From assembly GCA_015680685.1 (NCBI GenBank), contig MNCI01027290.1, positions 153,441 to 217,440 of the forward strand: a stretch of 64,000 nucleotides of DNA, given 5' to 3'. The notes below the pieces were generated by a model, which was not told the origin of the DNA, did no database searches, and saw only the letters and a list, made by a program, of their open reading frames with translations. Positions within the stretch are counted from its first letter, which is position 1, and every line of letters starts with the position of its first letter. Of this stretch, positions 33,090 to 46,099 are shown piece by piece. The translations under genes were made by a program, and so were the position numbers. The stretch is from Gnetum montanum (lineage: Eukaryota > Streptophyta > Gnetopsida > Gnetales > Gnetaceae).

Positions 33090-36000
33090 TTCAAAATATG
33101 TCAGTACAATGCTACTACCATGATGTCAACACTTGTAATACATTGTTAACCTCCATGACCATCTTCCTAACTACCATAATCATTCCTTCATCATAATGCA
33201 ATCCCATTATCACAAGCACTCTTCGTCATGGTTTGACATGACTAGATCAAGTGTAGAGAGGGAGCATTAATGGTGGACCAATAGTGGTTTTTTGTATTCT
33301 TTTTCGATGCCTCTTAGGTCAATCCTCCAAACACCAACAAATAGGGGCCAATGAAACACCACCAAATTTGCAGGTTGAAACCTTTGTGAGCCCATCCCAT
33401 GAAATCCAAGGCAATTCTTTATTATAAATGTGAAGGTTGTAATACATAAAGAGGCAATCTCACATGTTTCATACTTTTGAGGCTGAAAATGCTTCATAAG
33501 TGATCAAATCCTCATTCCCCAAGTGAAAAACGTTACCTAGTATCTATATGTGGGCTTGGGGAAGTCAAAAATGCCTTTTGAAATACCAAAAATGGCAATT
33601 TGATGAGTTTTATTAGTTGGGGGAGGGGGGTGTAAGCCAGTTAGGAGACTTTAAGTCTAGCATGGAGGAGTGCAAGGAGGGTAGAACTCTCTTACCCCCT
33701 AGCCTGGAAAGGGGGGTGACCTAGCCTAGAGGGAGTTAACCATCATCTTGAGTGTTGATCACTCATCCCCCTCAACATTGACACTCTTCCCCCCTCCACA
33801 TGGTAAGCGAGGGTTAGACAGCGTCAAGTGGGTATATAGCTAGGATGCATGGGGGGTGAACCTCACCTACCCTATGAACATGGAAACTAATTTTTAGCAA
33901 TCATGTTAGCAAATTTGCAACCAATAAATTAGCAATTTGGTAGCCAATTTGAAGCCAATCAATTAGCCATTTGCATCCAATTTGCAGCACAAATCATGGA
34001 TGTAACCCTATAAAACCACACCTTGGCACCATGACAAGATCACATACTTTTGCAATTTAGCATCCTTGGCATTTTGGCATTCAAGAGCTCTTACTTCCTA
34101 GGCAAAAATGTATCTCCTTGGTTCCTAGCAATGTAGACCCATTGCAACTTGTTACCCCTTTTCATTCCCCCCTCTTTGGATTTGTGAGTTTTTGTTGTTA
34201 ATGTTACCCCCCCTAGGATCACCAAATCCCAATGTGATGCACTTTGGCCATCCCAATCCTTCACATTTCCATAACACCCAACATTCAATAGCATTACAGA
34301 TCTAAGGAGAAGGAAAAGGAGGTTTGATTGCATTAGGAGTGATAGAGATACTAGATCATGGAGTTGATTGTGGCTTCAACGAGCTCTGAACCCCTGCCCA
34401 AGCGAATCCCCTTCTACCCCCCTCTTGGGCACCAATTTTATACACATATTTGAACTCATTCTTTATTTATTTAATAAAATTTATGATTCCATATTATGTA
34501 CAATTTCATTTATAATTGTTATATTTTAGTGCATCATTTCATAAATTTGCATATTTCTATACTCTTGTTACACCCCCATTTTGCACCCCCCCTAAGTTCC
34601 TGGGTGATCTATCGGATCATCTAGGGCACCCTGAATCCCATTTTACTTTGTGGAGGCCCTAGGGCATTTGGGGTTGAGGCTACCTATGACTGAGAATCCT
34701 TGGTTTTCTCTAGCAATCAATACTTTTTATCATATCAGTCTCCTTCTCTTTGCTTGCTAGTTAATAAGAATGGTATTTGAAGTCCAAAATTATTTGTCTT
34801 GAAAAATGGTGGAATAATTGTTTAGAGCATCCCTTACATTCATTTTTTATCTTGATATAATTGGTTCTATGAAAAAATATGTGTAGCACTTATTTTGATT
34901 TCCTTTGGATCATTATCTTATTGATCTTTGTCATGTTTTCAATCTTATTTAATTAAAACTTATTATGATGTTTTGCTTGTAAGCTCATGACCTTTGGAAT
35001 ATTTTTGCTATTTATAAGATAAGATAATCCTATTAATATTACTAATTGAAAATCTTAGTCTCCATATTTGAGCTTAATGTTGACCTACAGTTGCAGTGTG
35101 TTTGTGACTTATAACATTTGTACATTTATAGCTGAAGATAAGTACCACATGTGTCGGGGGAGCCTATTTCTCATTATCCATCACCATCTTGGAGATCACC
35201 AATTTAGGGGGAGTCTTTGGAAACTTCAACCAAGAGACACTAAAATAGCAAAATATTCCAAAATGAGTAAGATAAAAACATCAAGAGGTATTTTTTAAGT
35301 GGATGGCTAACTCTTAAGTTTGTGATATCCTTTAGCATGATTATAATTTTTTTTTTTTAAAAAATGGTTATGTTTGTGACATTGCCTTATTTAAAAAGCA
35401 AAATATGCATTTTTCTTTCATGACTTCCATATCCTTTTTGTTGATGTTTTCCAAATTTTTGGTTGAATATAAAAATACAAGTTCTAATGAGATATTTATT
35501 TCAATTAGATAGGTTGCTTAATCTATACTTGGTATTTAACATCAAATCATGTGTTGCTACTTTTTGATTAGATGTAGATCCTTGTTTGGAACTGATAAGA
35601 GCAATTCTTAATGTACCATTAGCCTACCTATTTGATATTCAAGCATAAGATGAAGTAAGAAGTACATATATCTTTAAAAAGAATACAAATAGTGATATTA
35701 TTCCTTACAAAAACATGAGCAAGCACATGATCATTCTAATTTTGGCAAAGTATCCATGATTTTGATTGAAACATCCTTTAAGTAGTTTGCCTTGAGACAT
35801 ACTTCCTAGCTTAAGAATTTAAAATATGGCATGACTAATCTCACCTTATGAAGATGTATTATTTTGCTGATGGTTTACAAAGATCTAGCACATTTGAACA
35901 TTAATAGATCCATGCTCTACTAATGATTCATTTGAGATAGGTTACTTGATCTTTAAGGCTTATACTTTACTTCAAGCTTTAAGTTTGAGTATCACTCAGA

Positions 36001-36270
36001 AAGGCTTAGATTAGTTCTTGATAAATTTGGGGCAAATCCTCATGGAAGTTAGTGCTGAAAAATGTGTGCTCTTTAATTGAATTTGTTACTTGCTAATGTT
36101 TTTGGGATTCTACCATGATTTTTGATTATGCTTATTTTATATTACACTTTTATAAATACTCTTTCCCTAGTTTATGTGCATTATCCTTTTTGTTGCTATT
36201 CAAAAAGGGGAAGAATAGTATGATTATATTTGTATGATCACTAACTCATTTTCTTAAGTTTTGAACATAA
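33090..36270. other. unassigned DNA, no gene
   Basis: Contains G-rich tracts (33620-33735) and C-rich blocks (34210, 34410-34450, 34570-34600). The first part could be LTR or leader DNA of the Tat-like element. The second part (34.6-36.2 kb) could be the degraded 3' internal part of the copia-like element whose LTR follows. Neither is supported by motifs. Confidence 0.35.
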
Positions 36271-37600
36271 CAAAAAAGAGGGAGATTATGGACCTTTTGG
36301 TTTGTCAAAATTTTAAGTAAAACGCAATTAAAGGTTGTTTAAATGGTTGTATGGTTATTATGTTTGCAGGACAATGTACATGGGAAAACAAGATGAGTTA
36401 AAGCCTATAGAGATGACAAGAAATGAATTGGTTTAGAGATCAAAGGAGAAGGTCATCCACAAGGTCTTAAATGAACATACAAGAATTTCAAAGAACATTG
36501 ATGAGGACTAGATACTATACAATCAAAGTTGTCATCATTAAAGGATACAAAAGATCTACGTTGTGGACAAGGAATGAAGAGATCAAGACAAGAAAGCTTA
36601 TAGAAGTTTGATGAACATGAAAAAGGAAGAAAGAATTCAAATGACAAAGAAAGGTAAAGAAAGAAGTCTTTGGGAAATAGTAGATGTCCTGGCAAAATTA
36701 GAGTAAACTCAAATGAAGACATCTTCAAGAAATAGTGAATGTCTTTCCTCAGGCAAAGACATCTTCACTAGAGAAAGACTTCTTCATAGAATGTAGGCTA
36801 GATTTAGAAAGATATCTGCCATCAGACAAAGATGTCCTCCTAGAATGGAGATTTTAGAAAGGCATCTTTCCTAGACAAAGAAGTCTTCCCAGAATAGAAG
36901 GCAAAAACAGAAAGACATCTTAGGCATGAAGAAGAAATCTTCCATGACCTTTAGTGACTGTTGTCTAGCTATTGCATGAGTTATAAGATGGATTTAGAAA
37001 CATGACAGCTATAAGAAGACATCATATGCATTGAAAAAAGTGAAAGCTTATGTACAATCATTGTATAATTATTTTTTCAATCATTGTAATCTTTGTTGCT
37101 CTTCATTGTATCATCATTTGTTCATTGTAAAGTGTGTTGTACCTTAAAGTGATAGAATTAGCAAATTAAGTGGCATTTATCCCTTCTAATTATTCTCCCT
37201 TGTTGCCTTACAAGGTTGATGTGCTTCTTGTGGGAAGGCATCTTGCTTGAGCTTGTTGGTATCCTATGGGATTGTGTGTTTGATGTTGTGACATAACACT
37301 CTAGAGTGGAGCTTAAGATTGTTATGGAAGGATAGAAACCACATTCTAAGCCTAACAAGACCTTGCAGGGTTGAGTGGTTGACGTTGCAGCACAACACTC
37401 CGAAGTAAGGCTTAAAGACTATACAAGTTGTGGATCCTTCAAACCACATTTGAGAGAAACAAAGTCTAGAGGTGTGCTTGCAATCTATCCTCCAAGTGTG
37501 GACTTCCCAAGTTGGGAAACCACGTTAAATTTAGTGTGTGTGCTTTGTTTGAAAAAGTTTTAATTTGGGGAAGTTATTCATCCTACCCCTTCTAAGTTCA
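36267..37600 (+). mobile_element. probable SIRE-like Ty1/copia LTR
   Basis: A purine tract AAAAAAGAGGGAGA (36272-36285) is followed by ATTATGGACCTTTTGG, like the PPT and LTR start (usually TGTTGGACC) of SIRE/Maximus elements. The interior has TTTGCAGGACAATGTACATG (near 36365) and a run of 50-60-bp repeats built on AGAAAGACATCTTCC (36690-36930). There is a 100-bp duplication at 37268/37368 and an end rich in C and T (TTATTCATCCTACCCCTTCT, 37573-37592). No second LTR or copia protein is visible, so it is a solo or truncated LTR. The limits are approximate. Confidence 0.5.
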
Positions 37601-38041
37601 ATGGTCCACACTTTCTTTGATGGTCCATTTAAATAAGACTTTTAGTTGAATAACAATCTCATATAGTTTAGACTTAGTAATTTGTGTAATATATTTAATG
37701 AAGTCAAGTAGTGAAACCCACTCTACTAGCCCTCATTGAAGAAAAAAAATCCTCATTCAAAAACCATACTCAAAAACTCCTTTGTAAAGCATTAGAAAAC
37801 ACTTTACAAAGGCTTGAGAATCTTCTACTTTTGGAAAACCTCTATAAAGCCTAAGAAACCCTTTATAAAGCCTCAAATTCTCTATTATTGAATGTATTTG
37901 GATCTTCAGTTTATTTAATTCCATCTTCAATGATATTAAAAAAATCATTTAATTCAAGTAGATACTCCATATGCCAAGGTTAAGATGAAATTATTTTACT
38001 TCTATCATAACTTATATTATATCTTGATATTTATTTATTTT
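37601..38041. other. short unassigned stretch before a gap
   Basis: Contains a few direct repeats around AAAGCCTAAGAAACCCTTTA and ACTTTACAAAGG (37780-37880). No gene. Confidence 0.35.
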
Positions 38042-38516
38042 NNNNNNNNNNNNNNNNNNNNNNNNNNNNNNNNNNNNNNNNNNNNNNNNNNNNNNNNNNN
38101 NNNNNNNNNNNNNNNNNNNNNNNNNNNNNNNNNNNNNNNNNNNNNNNNNNNNNNNNNNNNNNNNNNNNNNNNNNNNNNNNNNNNNNNNNNNNNNNNNNNN
38201 NNNNNNNNNNNNNNNNNNNNNNNNNNNNNNNNNNNNNNNNNNNNNNNNNNNNNNNNNNNNNNNNNNNNNNNNNNNNNNNNNNNNNNNNNNNNNNNNNNNN
38301 NNNNNNNNNNNNNNNNNNNNNNNNNNNNNNNNNNNNNNNNNNNNNNNNNNNNNNNNNNNNNNNNNNNNNNNNNNNNNNNNNNNNNNNNNNNNNNNNNNNN
38401 NNNNNNNNNNNNNNNNNNNNNNNNNNNNNNNNNNNNNNNNNNNNNNNNNNNNNNNNNNNNNNNNNNNNNNNNNNNNNNNNNNNNNNNNNNNNNNNNNNNN
38501 NNNNNNNNNNNNNNNN
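38042..38516. other. assembly gap (475 N)
   Basis: Run of N between AT-rich DNA and the inverted-repeat cluster. Frames that cross it are not meaningful. Confidence 0.99.
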
Positions 38517-38709
38517 ATAGAGATTGTTTTGTAGAGCTAAAAGAATTGGTTTTAGCTCATGTTAGGACTAGCATTAGTGAAAATAGTTTATCACAAATTA
38601 TTGAGTTAAAAATTTATCAGTAAATGTTGAAAAATTAAGGATTTTAAGGAGTAGGATTAGTTTGATAAAAGAGAGTTACTATTATTAAGCCACATCATCT
38701 CACTAAGTT

Positions 38710-39980
38710 GGAATGATTCATAGAACCAAAAATTGGTTCTACAAGAAGCTTTCAAATCGATTCTACAAATCATGTTAGCTTTATATAACATATATAGTAA
38801 AATAAGATTATACAGCCATGGGCTTAATTAGCTCTATATGTCACATCATCTTGTAAAATTAGAATACCTTTGTAGAATCAAAGAGTGGATCTATGAGTTA
38901 GTTCTATAAGAGAGCTCTAATTCATGTTAGTTGTTAGTTGGTTTGTTCGTTGAATTAGGGAAGGTTCATAGAACCAAATATTAGTTGTACAAAGAGCTTC
39001 TAAATTAGTTCTACCACATTAGTTGGCTAGGGTTAAAAAAGAGCTTTGTATTACAATGGGATTTGATTTTATATGAAAATGTCAAGTTTGGCTTTATGGG
39101 TAAAACCCATGTACCATATAAGTTGGGTAAGAAAAGCTTATTTTAAGGAGCTGGTATCTCAAGAAGTTGTACAATTAATTTAGAGAAGCTTTCATTTTTA
39201 ACTATATAAGACTCAAGAAGGTGAGCTACGTAAAATCAAAATTTGATTCTATAAGCCATGTGATCTCTCATATAGTGTGAGTTTGTAGAATAAAATTTGG
39301 GTCGACAAATGAGATTTGAAATGGTTCTACAAGCCACATCAATGCCAAAAGTATAAAGCTTAGACATAGGGTGTACTAAAGATTATTCTACACATGTCTA
39401 ATTATAGTTTTTAATCTAGTTGAGTTAAATTCAATGTGAGAAAGTTCCTCAAGAATTTAAAGAGAATCCAATGCTGCTTAAGCTTAGAATATAAAAGGAC
39501 GAGTTTGTAGAATCAAAGAGCAATTCTACAAGTCTAAAACTATTCTACCACATTAGCAAAAGTAAGAAGAAGAAGTTTGTAGATTCAAAATGTGGTTCTA
39601 TAAATTAGTTATATGAGCTAGCTATAGAACACCTTTTCCATTTCAACTCCAAATAAAAGGGAGAAGCTTATAGAATAAAAAAAATAGTTCTAAGAAATGA
39701 TTATACAAGCTATATAGACGTATGAGGAGGCTCTAATTTAGAAACTTAGATATAATACTTGCTACAAATAATGAATTGAATCTACAATTGTATCTAGCTT
39801 ATGAAGCCACAAAATCAACAAAGATGAAATTAAGAGATATCAAAGCTTAATCAAGTGCCACATAATTAGAAGTATTGTAGAATCAAGTATTGGTTCTACA
39901 AAGTGCTAATGGATTCTATAGATATCAATATTAAAGAAGCCTATTCTAAATAGAGCAAATAATGGTTCTACAAAGTGGTT
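38710..39980. repeat. cluster of GTAGAAYCA..TGGTTCTAC inverted repeats
   Basis: About ten imperfect palindromes occur in 1.3 kb. The clearest are 38721-38741 (9-bp perfect arms TAGAACCAA/TTGGTTCTA), 39507-39529 (7-bp arms GTAGAAT/ATTCTAC) and 39877-39899 (arms GTAGAATCA/TGGTTCTAC, one mismatch). Others lie near 38872, 38968, 39229, 39293, 39571, 39663 and 39955. Spacing is irregular (64-261 bp). Many half-sites TGGTTCTACAA occur alone. No reading frame runs through. Confidence 0.6.
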
Positions 39981-40159
39981 CTACTATGTTGTGCTAGCTC
40001 AATTACTCTTGATCATTTTAAGGAAAAATTAAGAGCTAATAAAAGGTGAGGCAATTCTTAAAACAAAACTATTTGTACTAAGCATATGGTTATTTAATAG
40101 CATCAATGGAGTAGCTTGGTGAAATTAAAACTTATGACATGTGTCAAAAGATGATTCAA

Positions 40160-41130
40160 ACAACTTGTCTTTGATGAGCAAATTTAAAAAAATGAAGCTT
40201 CAAGTATTGATGGGCAAGCTCATGCTAGATTTTGAATCATAGAGTCATTAGCAAATAGAATTAAACATTAAAGTAGAGTAAGAGCTACAATTTAAGTGTG
40301 AAGAAAAGCTTTCTCAAGTCCTTTTCAAAATGTCTTATAAGAAGAGGGTAGAAGCACTATAGAAGTTCTAGGACATCAACACTTCTAGTTTTTAAATTAT
40401 GTCCAATATCTCAAGCTCAATATATACCAACTTTGATAATGAATTGATGTTGTGTATTTGGATTTGGAGGTAGAAGAAAAATAGTTATTCAACTTCAATG
40501 AGGATCATGCTTTTATAGAAAAGACAGAGCTCAAAATTTTAGAAACCAGGGAAGACTAGTAAGAGATTTATGAGAAGATAGGTTTTCAGAAGCTTGGTTT
40601 CAAGCCTAGAAAAAATATTATAAGGGATATTATAAACCACCTGATAGCTAAAACTATGTATGAGAAAGATAGGCTATGCTTCAAAGGAAACACAGAATGC
40701 TTCATCAACATTAGTGTTATGAAGGCATATGAGCTCTATGATCTCATAAAGCCTAATATGATAAAGGTGGAAGCTCGTAAGTACAATGAGGAGATACTAA
40801 GTCGTAGATTTTGATCTCATCTAGAAACATGCAAGGTATTTAAGCTCTTACCAAAATGTCTTACAAAAGTTTAGGGATATTGAAACACCGTTCCTAAAGC
40901 TACAAAGCTCAAGTTTCCACATAGAAGTGTTATTTCAACTTTGAATTTTTTCTCAGGGTTTGAAATTAGTTATGTTATTGATTATCATGTTTGGGCATGG
41001 GTAGCTTTAGAAAATGTGAAAAATTTCTTCTCTATAAAATATATGAATGGTATATTATAAAATAGTCCAGTAAAGATCCATGAACAGGGGGTTTCGTTTA
41101 ATTTAAGCTTATTTTGATGGACTTTTTGTT
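40160..41130 (+). pseudogene. unknown decayed protein, about 300 residues
   Basis: A plus-strand frame with about a dozen stops and one frame change (near 40460) reads as protein. The first part is helical and charged (QFKCEEKLSQVLFKMSYKKR), then NFNEDHAFIEKTELKI. A stretch of more than 75 codons without a stop (40568-40813) holds GFKPRKNIIRDIINHLIAKT, CFINISVMKAYELYDLIKP and VEARKYNEEILSRRF. An aromatic end follows, with FSGFEISYVIDYHVWAWVAL. Most stops are TAG or TGA where Gln or Arg would fit. No domain is recognised. It lies after the inverted-repeat cluster and before an Athila-like gag fragment. It could be an extra reading frame of an unidentified retroelement. Confidence 0.45.
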
Positions 41131-41454
41131 GAGTGAGATTCCTGAACCTGAAAGAACAATCCTAATTTTTATTGATTATATATCATAATGTAGAGCTCAC
41201 CTTAAATATCCTTGCTATGAGTTTTTTCAAGTCATATGCTAGAAGAGATATTTTGTATTAACAAGTAGTGTCCAATGCTCTACCAACATGAAGACAAATG
41301 TACATGAAGTAAAATTAGTTTAATTTTTTTTTTCAATTAATGGATGGATATAAACTATTTTTTACACCAACTCACCTTTATTTTGCATAAATTTCTTTAT
41401 TTTCACTATGGGGAATGACTTCTTAGTTTTTCCAAGTATGGCTATGACTTGTGC

Positions 41455-42041
41455 TAGTCTGAGAATCCTAAGGGATGTTGCCCTAGTATGTCACATTTAT
41501 AAGAGTCATGGGTGTATGCATTAAATCCAAGTCTATCAAAAAGAAAATACCTAGGAGGTTACATGATTACAAAACAACTACAAGTAATTTAAAAATCAAT
41601 AATGGTATCCAAGTGAAACTCTTTCTCAACCTCAATAATAGTATTATCAATAGTGAAAAGCCTCACAGTCATAGTAGATACCACCACTAAGGTAATAGTA
41701 TCCTTATAGGTAACTAAATTTTATAGATATTATGTCCAAAAAATTATTTCTTGTAATGTTGTAGTTACTCAAACTCATTTCTTCACTACTAATATCCATG
41801 AAAATACCATAGACCTTTCACTTTTAGTTCTAAATCATAGCCATACCCTTCTCATCCATCTCCCATCCATTCAAAATCATCATATAATTTTCTTTTCTCC
41901 AACATCACCTTCATAAATGTAAGGCAAGACACCTTCATAACCACAATAGGAGCATGCTACTAGAGCTATATATGTGTAAGTGAATGATAATTTGATTGGT
42001 TTAGAGCACAAGCCTCAGAAGTGCCCTTTCTTTAGACTTGT
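41455..42041 (+). pseudogene. fragment of an Athila-like gag
   Basis: The stretch starting CCTAAGGGATGTTGCCC aligns with the zinc-knuckle region of element 2 (about 44755) and element 1 (about 11485). It continues through the region after the knuckle (YALNPSL, as in YVLNPRL of element 1) into the Pro/Gln-rich tail. It is more diverged than either. It ends exactly where the Tekay-like LTR begins (42042), so it was the DNA into which that element inserted. The remainder would lie right of this window. It cannot encode a protein. Confidence 0.65.
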
Positions 42042-42151
42042 TATTACATCCTTCTAGAGACATTGGATATGATAGTATGATTATGATTTAAATATTATTT
42101 TTGTGGTCTCGATGGGTTATTAGGGATGAGTTAGTTTGTTATAATTGCATT
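42042..42151 (+). repeat. 5' LTR of chromovirus, first part
   Basis: Begins TATTACATCCTTCTAGAGAC, matching the 3' LTR start TATTACATACCTTCTAGAG (63501). The expected start is TGTTACA, so the terminal TG reads TA in both copies. It ends in the GCATT target copy of element 2. Confidence 0.85.
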
Positions 42152-42995
42152 TGGTGAGCCACGATATCAGGGCTGCGATATTGCATCCACAATATCAGGT
42201 CTGCAATATTAGATCCTACCAAGCGATATCGAACATCCGATATTAGGACCTATCTCTTTGGCTATAAATAAGAGGCGGGTGCACTTGGTTTGGTAGTTAG
42301 TTCTTAGTCCCTTACCTGAACTCTTGCAGTTTCTCCCTCTTAGAGTTAGAATTATTTTTGAGTGCTCACAGTAGGAGTCATAAAGAGAACGAATCTTTAT
42401 TCGAGCATTGTGTACCTAAGCATGCCTTGTGTCAAGAAACAAAGATGAACTTTGTCATAAACCTTGCAACATTTAGAATAGCTTATCTCTCACCCTTAAT
42501 GCTATTTACAGTTATTCAATACTTTCATTAGTTAATTAATGTTGCTTTTATTGATTCATTAATTTTCACAAGTATGCACACTCAGTACAACCACTTCGAG
42601 CATGTGTGGACACTTGGTAACCTAGTAACGATTAGCGTTTGGTAATCCTTGTAGTTTTGCACTGGTTTAGGATGTGTATGGAAAGTGGGAATGAATGGTG
42701 GTGTTAGGACTAGTTAGGACCTAGCTAATTAGTTAATTTAAATTAGTCATTCAATTAATTCACTTCTTCCCTCTTTAGCACTAGGACATAAAACATAAAA
42801 AGCATAAAAATCATATACATCAAGTTTACTTAACCATATAATTATGCCATATGAGTAAGCTTGGGAAGACAATGATCACCTAACCCATCCTTGTTCTGTG
42901 AAGGTGCATAAGCACTTAGTCCTTGGAGTTTTATCGGATCACGCGTAATGCTCGTATTTGTATGGTTGAGCATAGGGGTACCTCATCACTCATCA
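42152..42995 (+). repeat. 5' LTR of element 2
   Basis: Runs from TGGTGAGCCACGATATC to CACTCATCA. GATATC/GATATT array at 42161-42240, then TATAAATA at 42263-42270. The body shows clear similarity to the inverted LTR at 7090-7908. Confidence 0.93.
42161..42240 (+). promoter_or_regulatory. GATATC array in U3 of element 2
   Basis: Six cores (GATATC, GATATT, AATATC, AATATT) separated by about 12-20 bp, with contexts such as ACGATATCAG and GCGATATCGA, ending about 20 bp before the TATA box. Unlike element 1, the two LTRs of element 2 kept the same array length (compare 55753-55838). Confidence 0.55.
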
Positions 42996-42996
42996 T

Positions 42997-43014
42997 TGGC
43001 ACCATTGCTAGGGA
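42997..43014 (+). promoter_or_regulatory. primer binding site, tRNA-Asp type
   Basis: TGGCACCATTGCTAGGGA begins one base after the LTR. It matches TGGCGCCGTTGCCGGGGA except for four changes, all of C-to-T or G-to-A type. Confidence 0.85.
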
Positions 43015-43133
43015 CTTTGTTGTTTGTGCGCTAAGTAGAACTTAGGAATCTTCCCATCATTGGAACGAACCCTAGGGTTAGTTATTTTAAAATCATTAAA
43101 AGAGAAGAGTATTGCACACTAAATAATTAATCA

Positions 43134-45330
43134 TGTCTCGTTCTTCTTATGAGAGTGTTTCACTGCCTAGGTTTGACACAATGAACAATCGGAGGCGTAG
43201 TACACATGATGACCCACCAGTGCCCCAACAGTTTCATGTGATATACGTTCATCCCAATAAGTATATACCAAAATTTACCTTTATCCTCCACTAGGATGAA
43301 CAACTATGTTGACATGATTTAGAAGGTAACATAGTGTTACCTCCTGATCTTTCAGTCCTAAGCATGCTTCTTCGTGCTCTCACACGAACTGGTATGCAAC
43401 ACTTAGTTATCCATAACTCAGATTTTGATACCAACGAACACAAAAGGTCCAAAAAAGGAACACAAACACATAACAAAGATGGAAATTCTAATCGTAACTG
43501 CGATTGAGGCCACGACCACTAAAGAGAATGTAGTAGGCACCATCATGGTGATAGTCCTCCTTCCTCTTCACCTTCGTCATCTTCTTCCCCCTCTGCTTCA
43601 GGATCTAGATGCAGTCGCAAACAAAAAGATCATGAGGACAATGGTAAGTAAAACAAAGATCATAGATGAAATAGTCAAGAAAGGGGATGAGGGAATTCTA
43701 GAGAAACACGTCATGAAAGGAGGGAGAGTAAGGAATAGCATAAGCATCATAGATGCCATAAAAAAACATGATCATGATGAACCCCTACTCGCTACCCAAA
43801 GTATGCTAGATATAACTAAGGCTGTTAGAATCCCAGCAAGGCACCAAAAAGATAGCAAGATCAAAAGATTAGACATGAAAAATATCCCACAATTTGAAAA
43901 GGGATACAATGTTGATCCTCAAAATCATTTGCAAGTATTTCACGATGCATGTGCCTTGCAAAGCATAAAAAACAAGTGGAAAAAACTCAAGTTGTTTCCA
44001 CAGATACTGATCAAGGAAGTGGAAAGCTGGTACCGGTCCTTAGAATTGAAATCCATTCATCGATGCAGTATCATGTTAGAACTGTTCAATGATAAGTATT
44101 AAATGTACTCCTAAGTGTCCAACCTGTGAAAGCAAATCCAAGGATGGTAACAAGGAGGACACGAAACCTTGGATGCTGCCATGGACCAATATTATGCATT
44201 ATTATGTCATTTCTCTAGCCATGGTTACTCGTAGAGGGAACAAATACGCCATCTCATAGATGGACTTAGGCATGAAACATGAAGAACCCTTGGGACTTAT
44301 GCCCAAGGAAGACTATCCAAGCTTAGAGCTCGTCAAGTACAAAGATTGTTGGAGAAAGTTGCTAAGGAAGAAGGAGAGTTAAGGAAAAGAGAGAGTGTAG
44401 AGGAATACAACAGAGATCCTTCCCTCTAAAAGAAGGGAGTTAGATTTTTTAAGGATGAAGAAGAGTCACCACTTGAAGACATGATGAATAAGAAAACTTT
44501 GCCCATTCAAAAACTTGCATCAGAAGTATCGACAAAGGTGGACCAAATGTGGGACTCCCTAGATAATAGATTTTAAATCATTTTAAAAATAGTAGAGGAG
44601 TCTAGGGAACCATGTAGTGATTGAGAAAGGAGAAAAAAGAAAGAAACTGAATATGCATGTAACAAAGGTAAGGGCAAAGTTGCCATCATTGAAGAGGTTG
44701 TGGATTCGGATACAGACAATGATGGTGAATGTGAGACATGTCAATATGATCATACTAAGGGATGTTGCCTAGTAATCTCACATCTACATGAGTTTAGAGT
44801 GTACACACTAAACCCATGATTAAATAGACAACAAACACCCTAAAGGTTACCTTATCCTCAAGGTAGCCCAAGATAGTTCCACAAACCCTTGACATATTAA
44901 TTGAGTGGAACTCCACCACAACCAAATGAACAATATCAATAGTGGCAACACCCACAATCATGGGGAATGCCACGACCATGTCAACAATACCCTTACCATC
45001 AACCTGACCTGTATGGATACTACATGCAGTAGGCAATCTCTCCACATGACTCTACTAGTCACGTTACTCCTCAGTCTCAATACCAAACCCATGAGTACTA
45101 TAGAACTCCTTCTCCTAGAGGAGAGGTTTCACAAATGTACTATCCTTCTCATCTAACTACACCTCTTCCACCCTTAGCCCCATTACCACCTACTCTAGCT
45201 ATGCAGGGTGAGCTCCCTGCCTAGCCACAACAACATAACACTACAAGGGCTATCAACCCACAACCTACTGCTGGTTCAGACAACCACATAAGGAAGAGAC
45301 CTTTCTTTAGAACCAACAATCCAACTAATT
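43134..45330 (+). pseudogene. gag of element 2
   Basis: The start ATG at 43134 opens MSRSSYESVSLPRFD. The HPNKYIPKFTFIL block follows, then a Ser/His/Arg/Asp-rich stretch (about 43440-43640, RS-like in one frame). The capsid part has FHDACALQSIKNKWKKLKLF and ESWYRSLELKSI (43900-44100), and the next region has ARQVQRLL-like helix residues. A zinc-knuckle-like CETCQYDHTKGCC lies near 44731. The tail is rich in Pro, Gln and Tyr (44880-45220). Gag would form the particle. Several frame changes and stops break it; the 225-codon frame at 43425-44102 joins an off-frame start to the true capsid frame. Confidence 0.85.
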
Positions 45331-45920
45331 CCTTGCAATCACAAGCAGAAAATTCTCCAAATGCCTCACCATCATTCAAATATTTGGAGCTTCCTTTGAA
45401 TCAAAGACCGTGCTTAATGCACATGATCATGTTGACTCATGCAATTACTAATTGGATTAATGCTGGCCATCTTCCTAAGAAATTCTTTGATCTTGGAAGT
45501 CCCCTTATATATTTGCAAATCACTGGGAAAGAACCTTGCAAGGCTCTTTTGGATTCAAGTTTTGGTGTTAACTAAATCTCTCAAAAAATGTACAAAGCTT
45601 GGAACCTACCTCCACTAAAAAAGAGTAACATACATTTAGAGTTGGCTGGCCAGTCCATCACTATTCCATTAGGACTAGTGAAGGACATTGTCACCACTGT
45701 TTGTGGGTGGTCATATCTAGCCGATTTCCTAGTGATTCAAGTCAACAACTGTAAGGGGAACTTCCCAATCATAATGGGAAGAGCATGGCTAACCACAATT
45801 GATGCATGCCTAGGAATACATGATCTTTTCCTAGAAATATCAAAGGAAAATACATCTGGAAAGATCAAGAAGAAGAATGTTCCATGCATCAGAAGTCCTG
45901 GTTTGTACAACGTGTAACAT
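45331..45920 (+). pseudogene. aspartic protease of element 2
   Basis: Open parts at 45333-45575 and 45588-45917 hold MLTHAITNWINAGHLPKKF, the active-site block KALLDSSFGVN, then after a TAA SQKMYKAWNLPPLKKSNI, SITIPLGLVKDIVTTVCGW and FPIIMGRAWLT. This is a retropepsin domain. The D-S-G triad reads DSS, so the enzyme would be weak or dead even without the stop. It follows gag and precedes the RT linker as in other Athila/Tat elements. The frame on the minus strand at 45737-45937 is a shadow. Confidence 0.85.
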
Positions 45921-46099
45921 TGCCTACATGCAACCAATGTGCATCAATAATTAACATACAAGGATGCTTGTATGCAGCAGCCACAAGACAGGAAGGCACC
46001 TAGTGGATGATAGCTAACCAAGATAATAATTCAACTATACACATGGAACCAACTAAGAGCTTGACTTGCACCTACATTAATAGCATAGATACATTAGAG

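Noticed and set aside
37985-38623. Plus-strand frame of 212 codons
   Set aside because: Crosses the N gap at 38042-38516; the two ends are AT-rich and unrelated.
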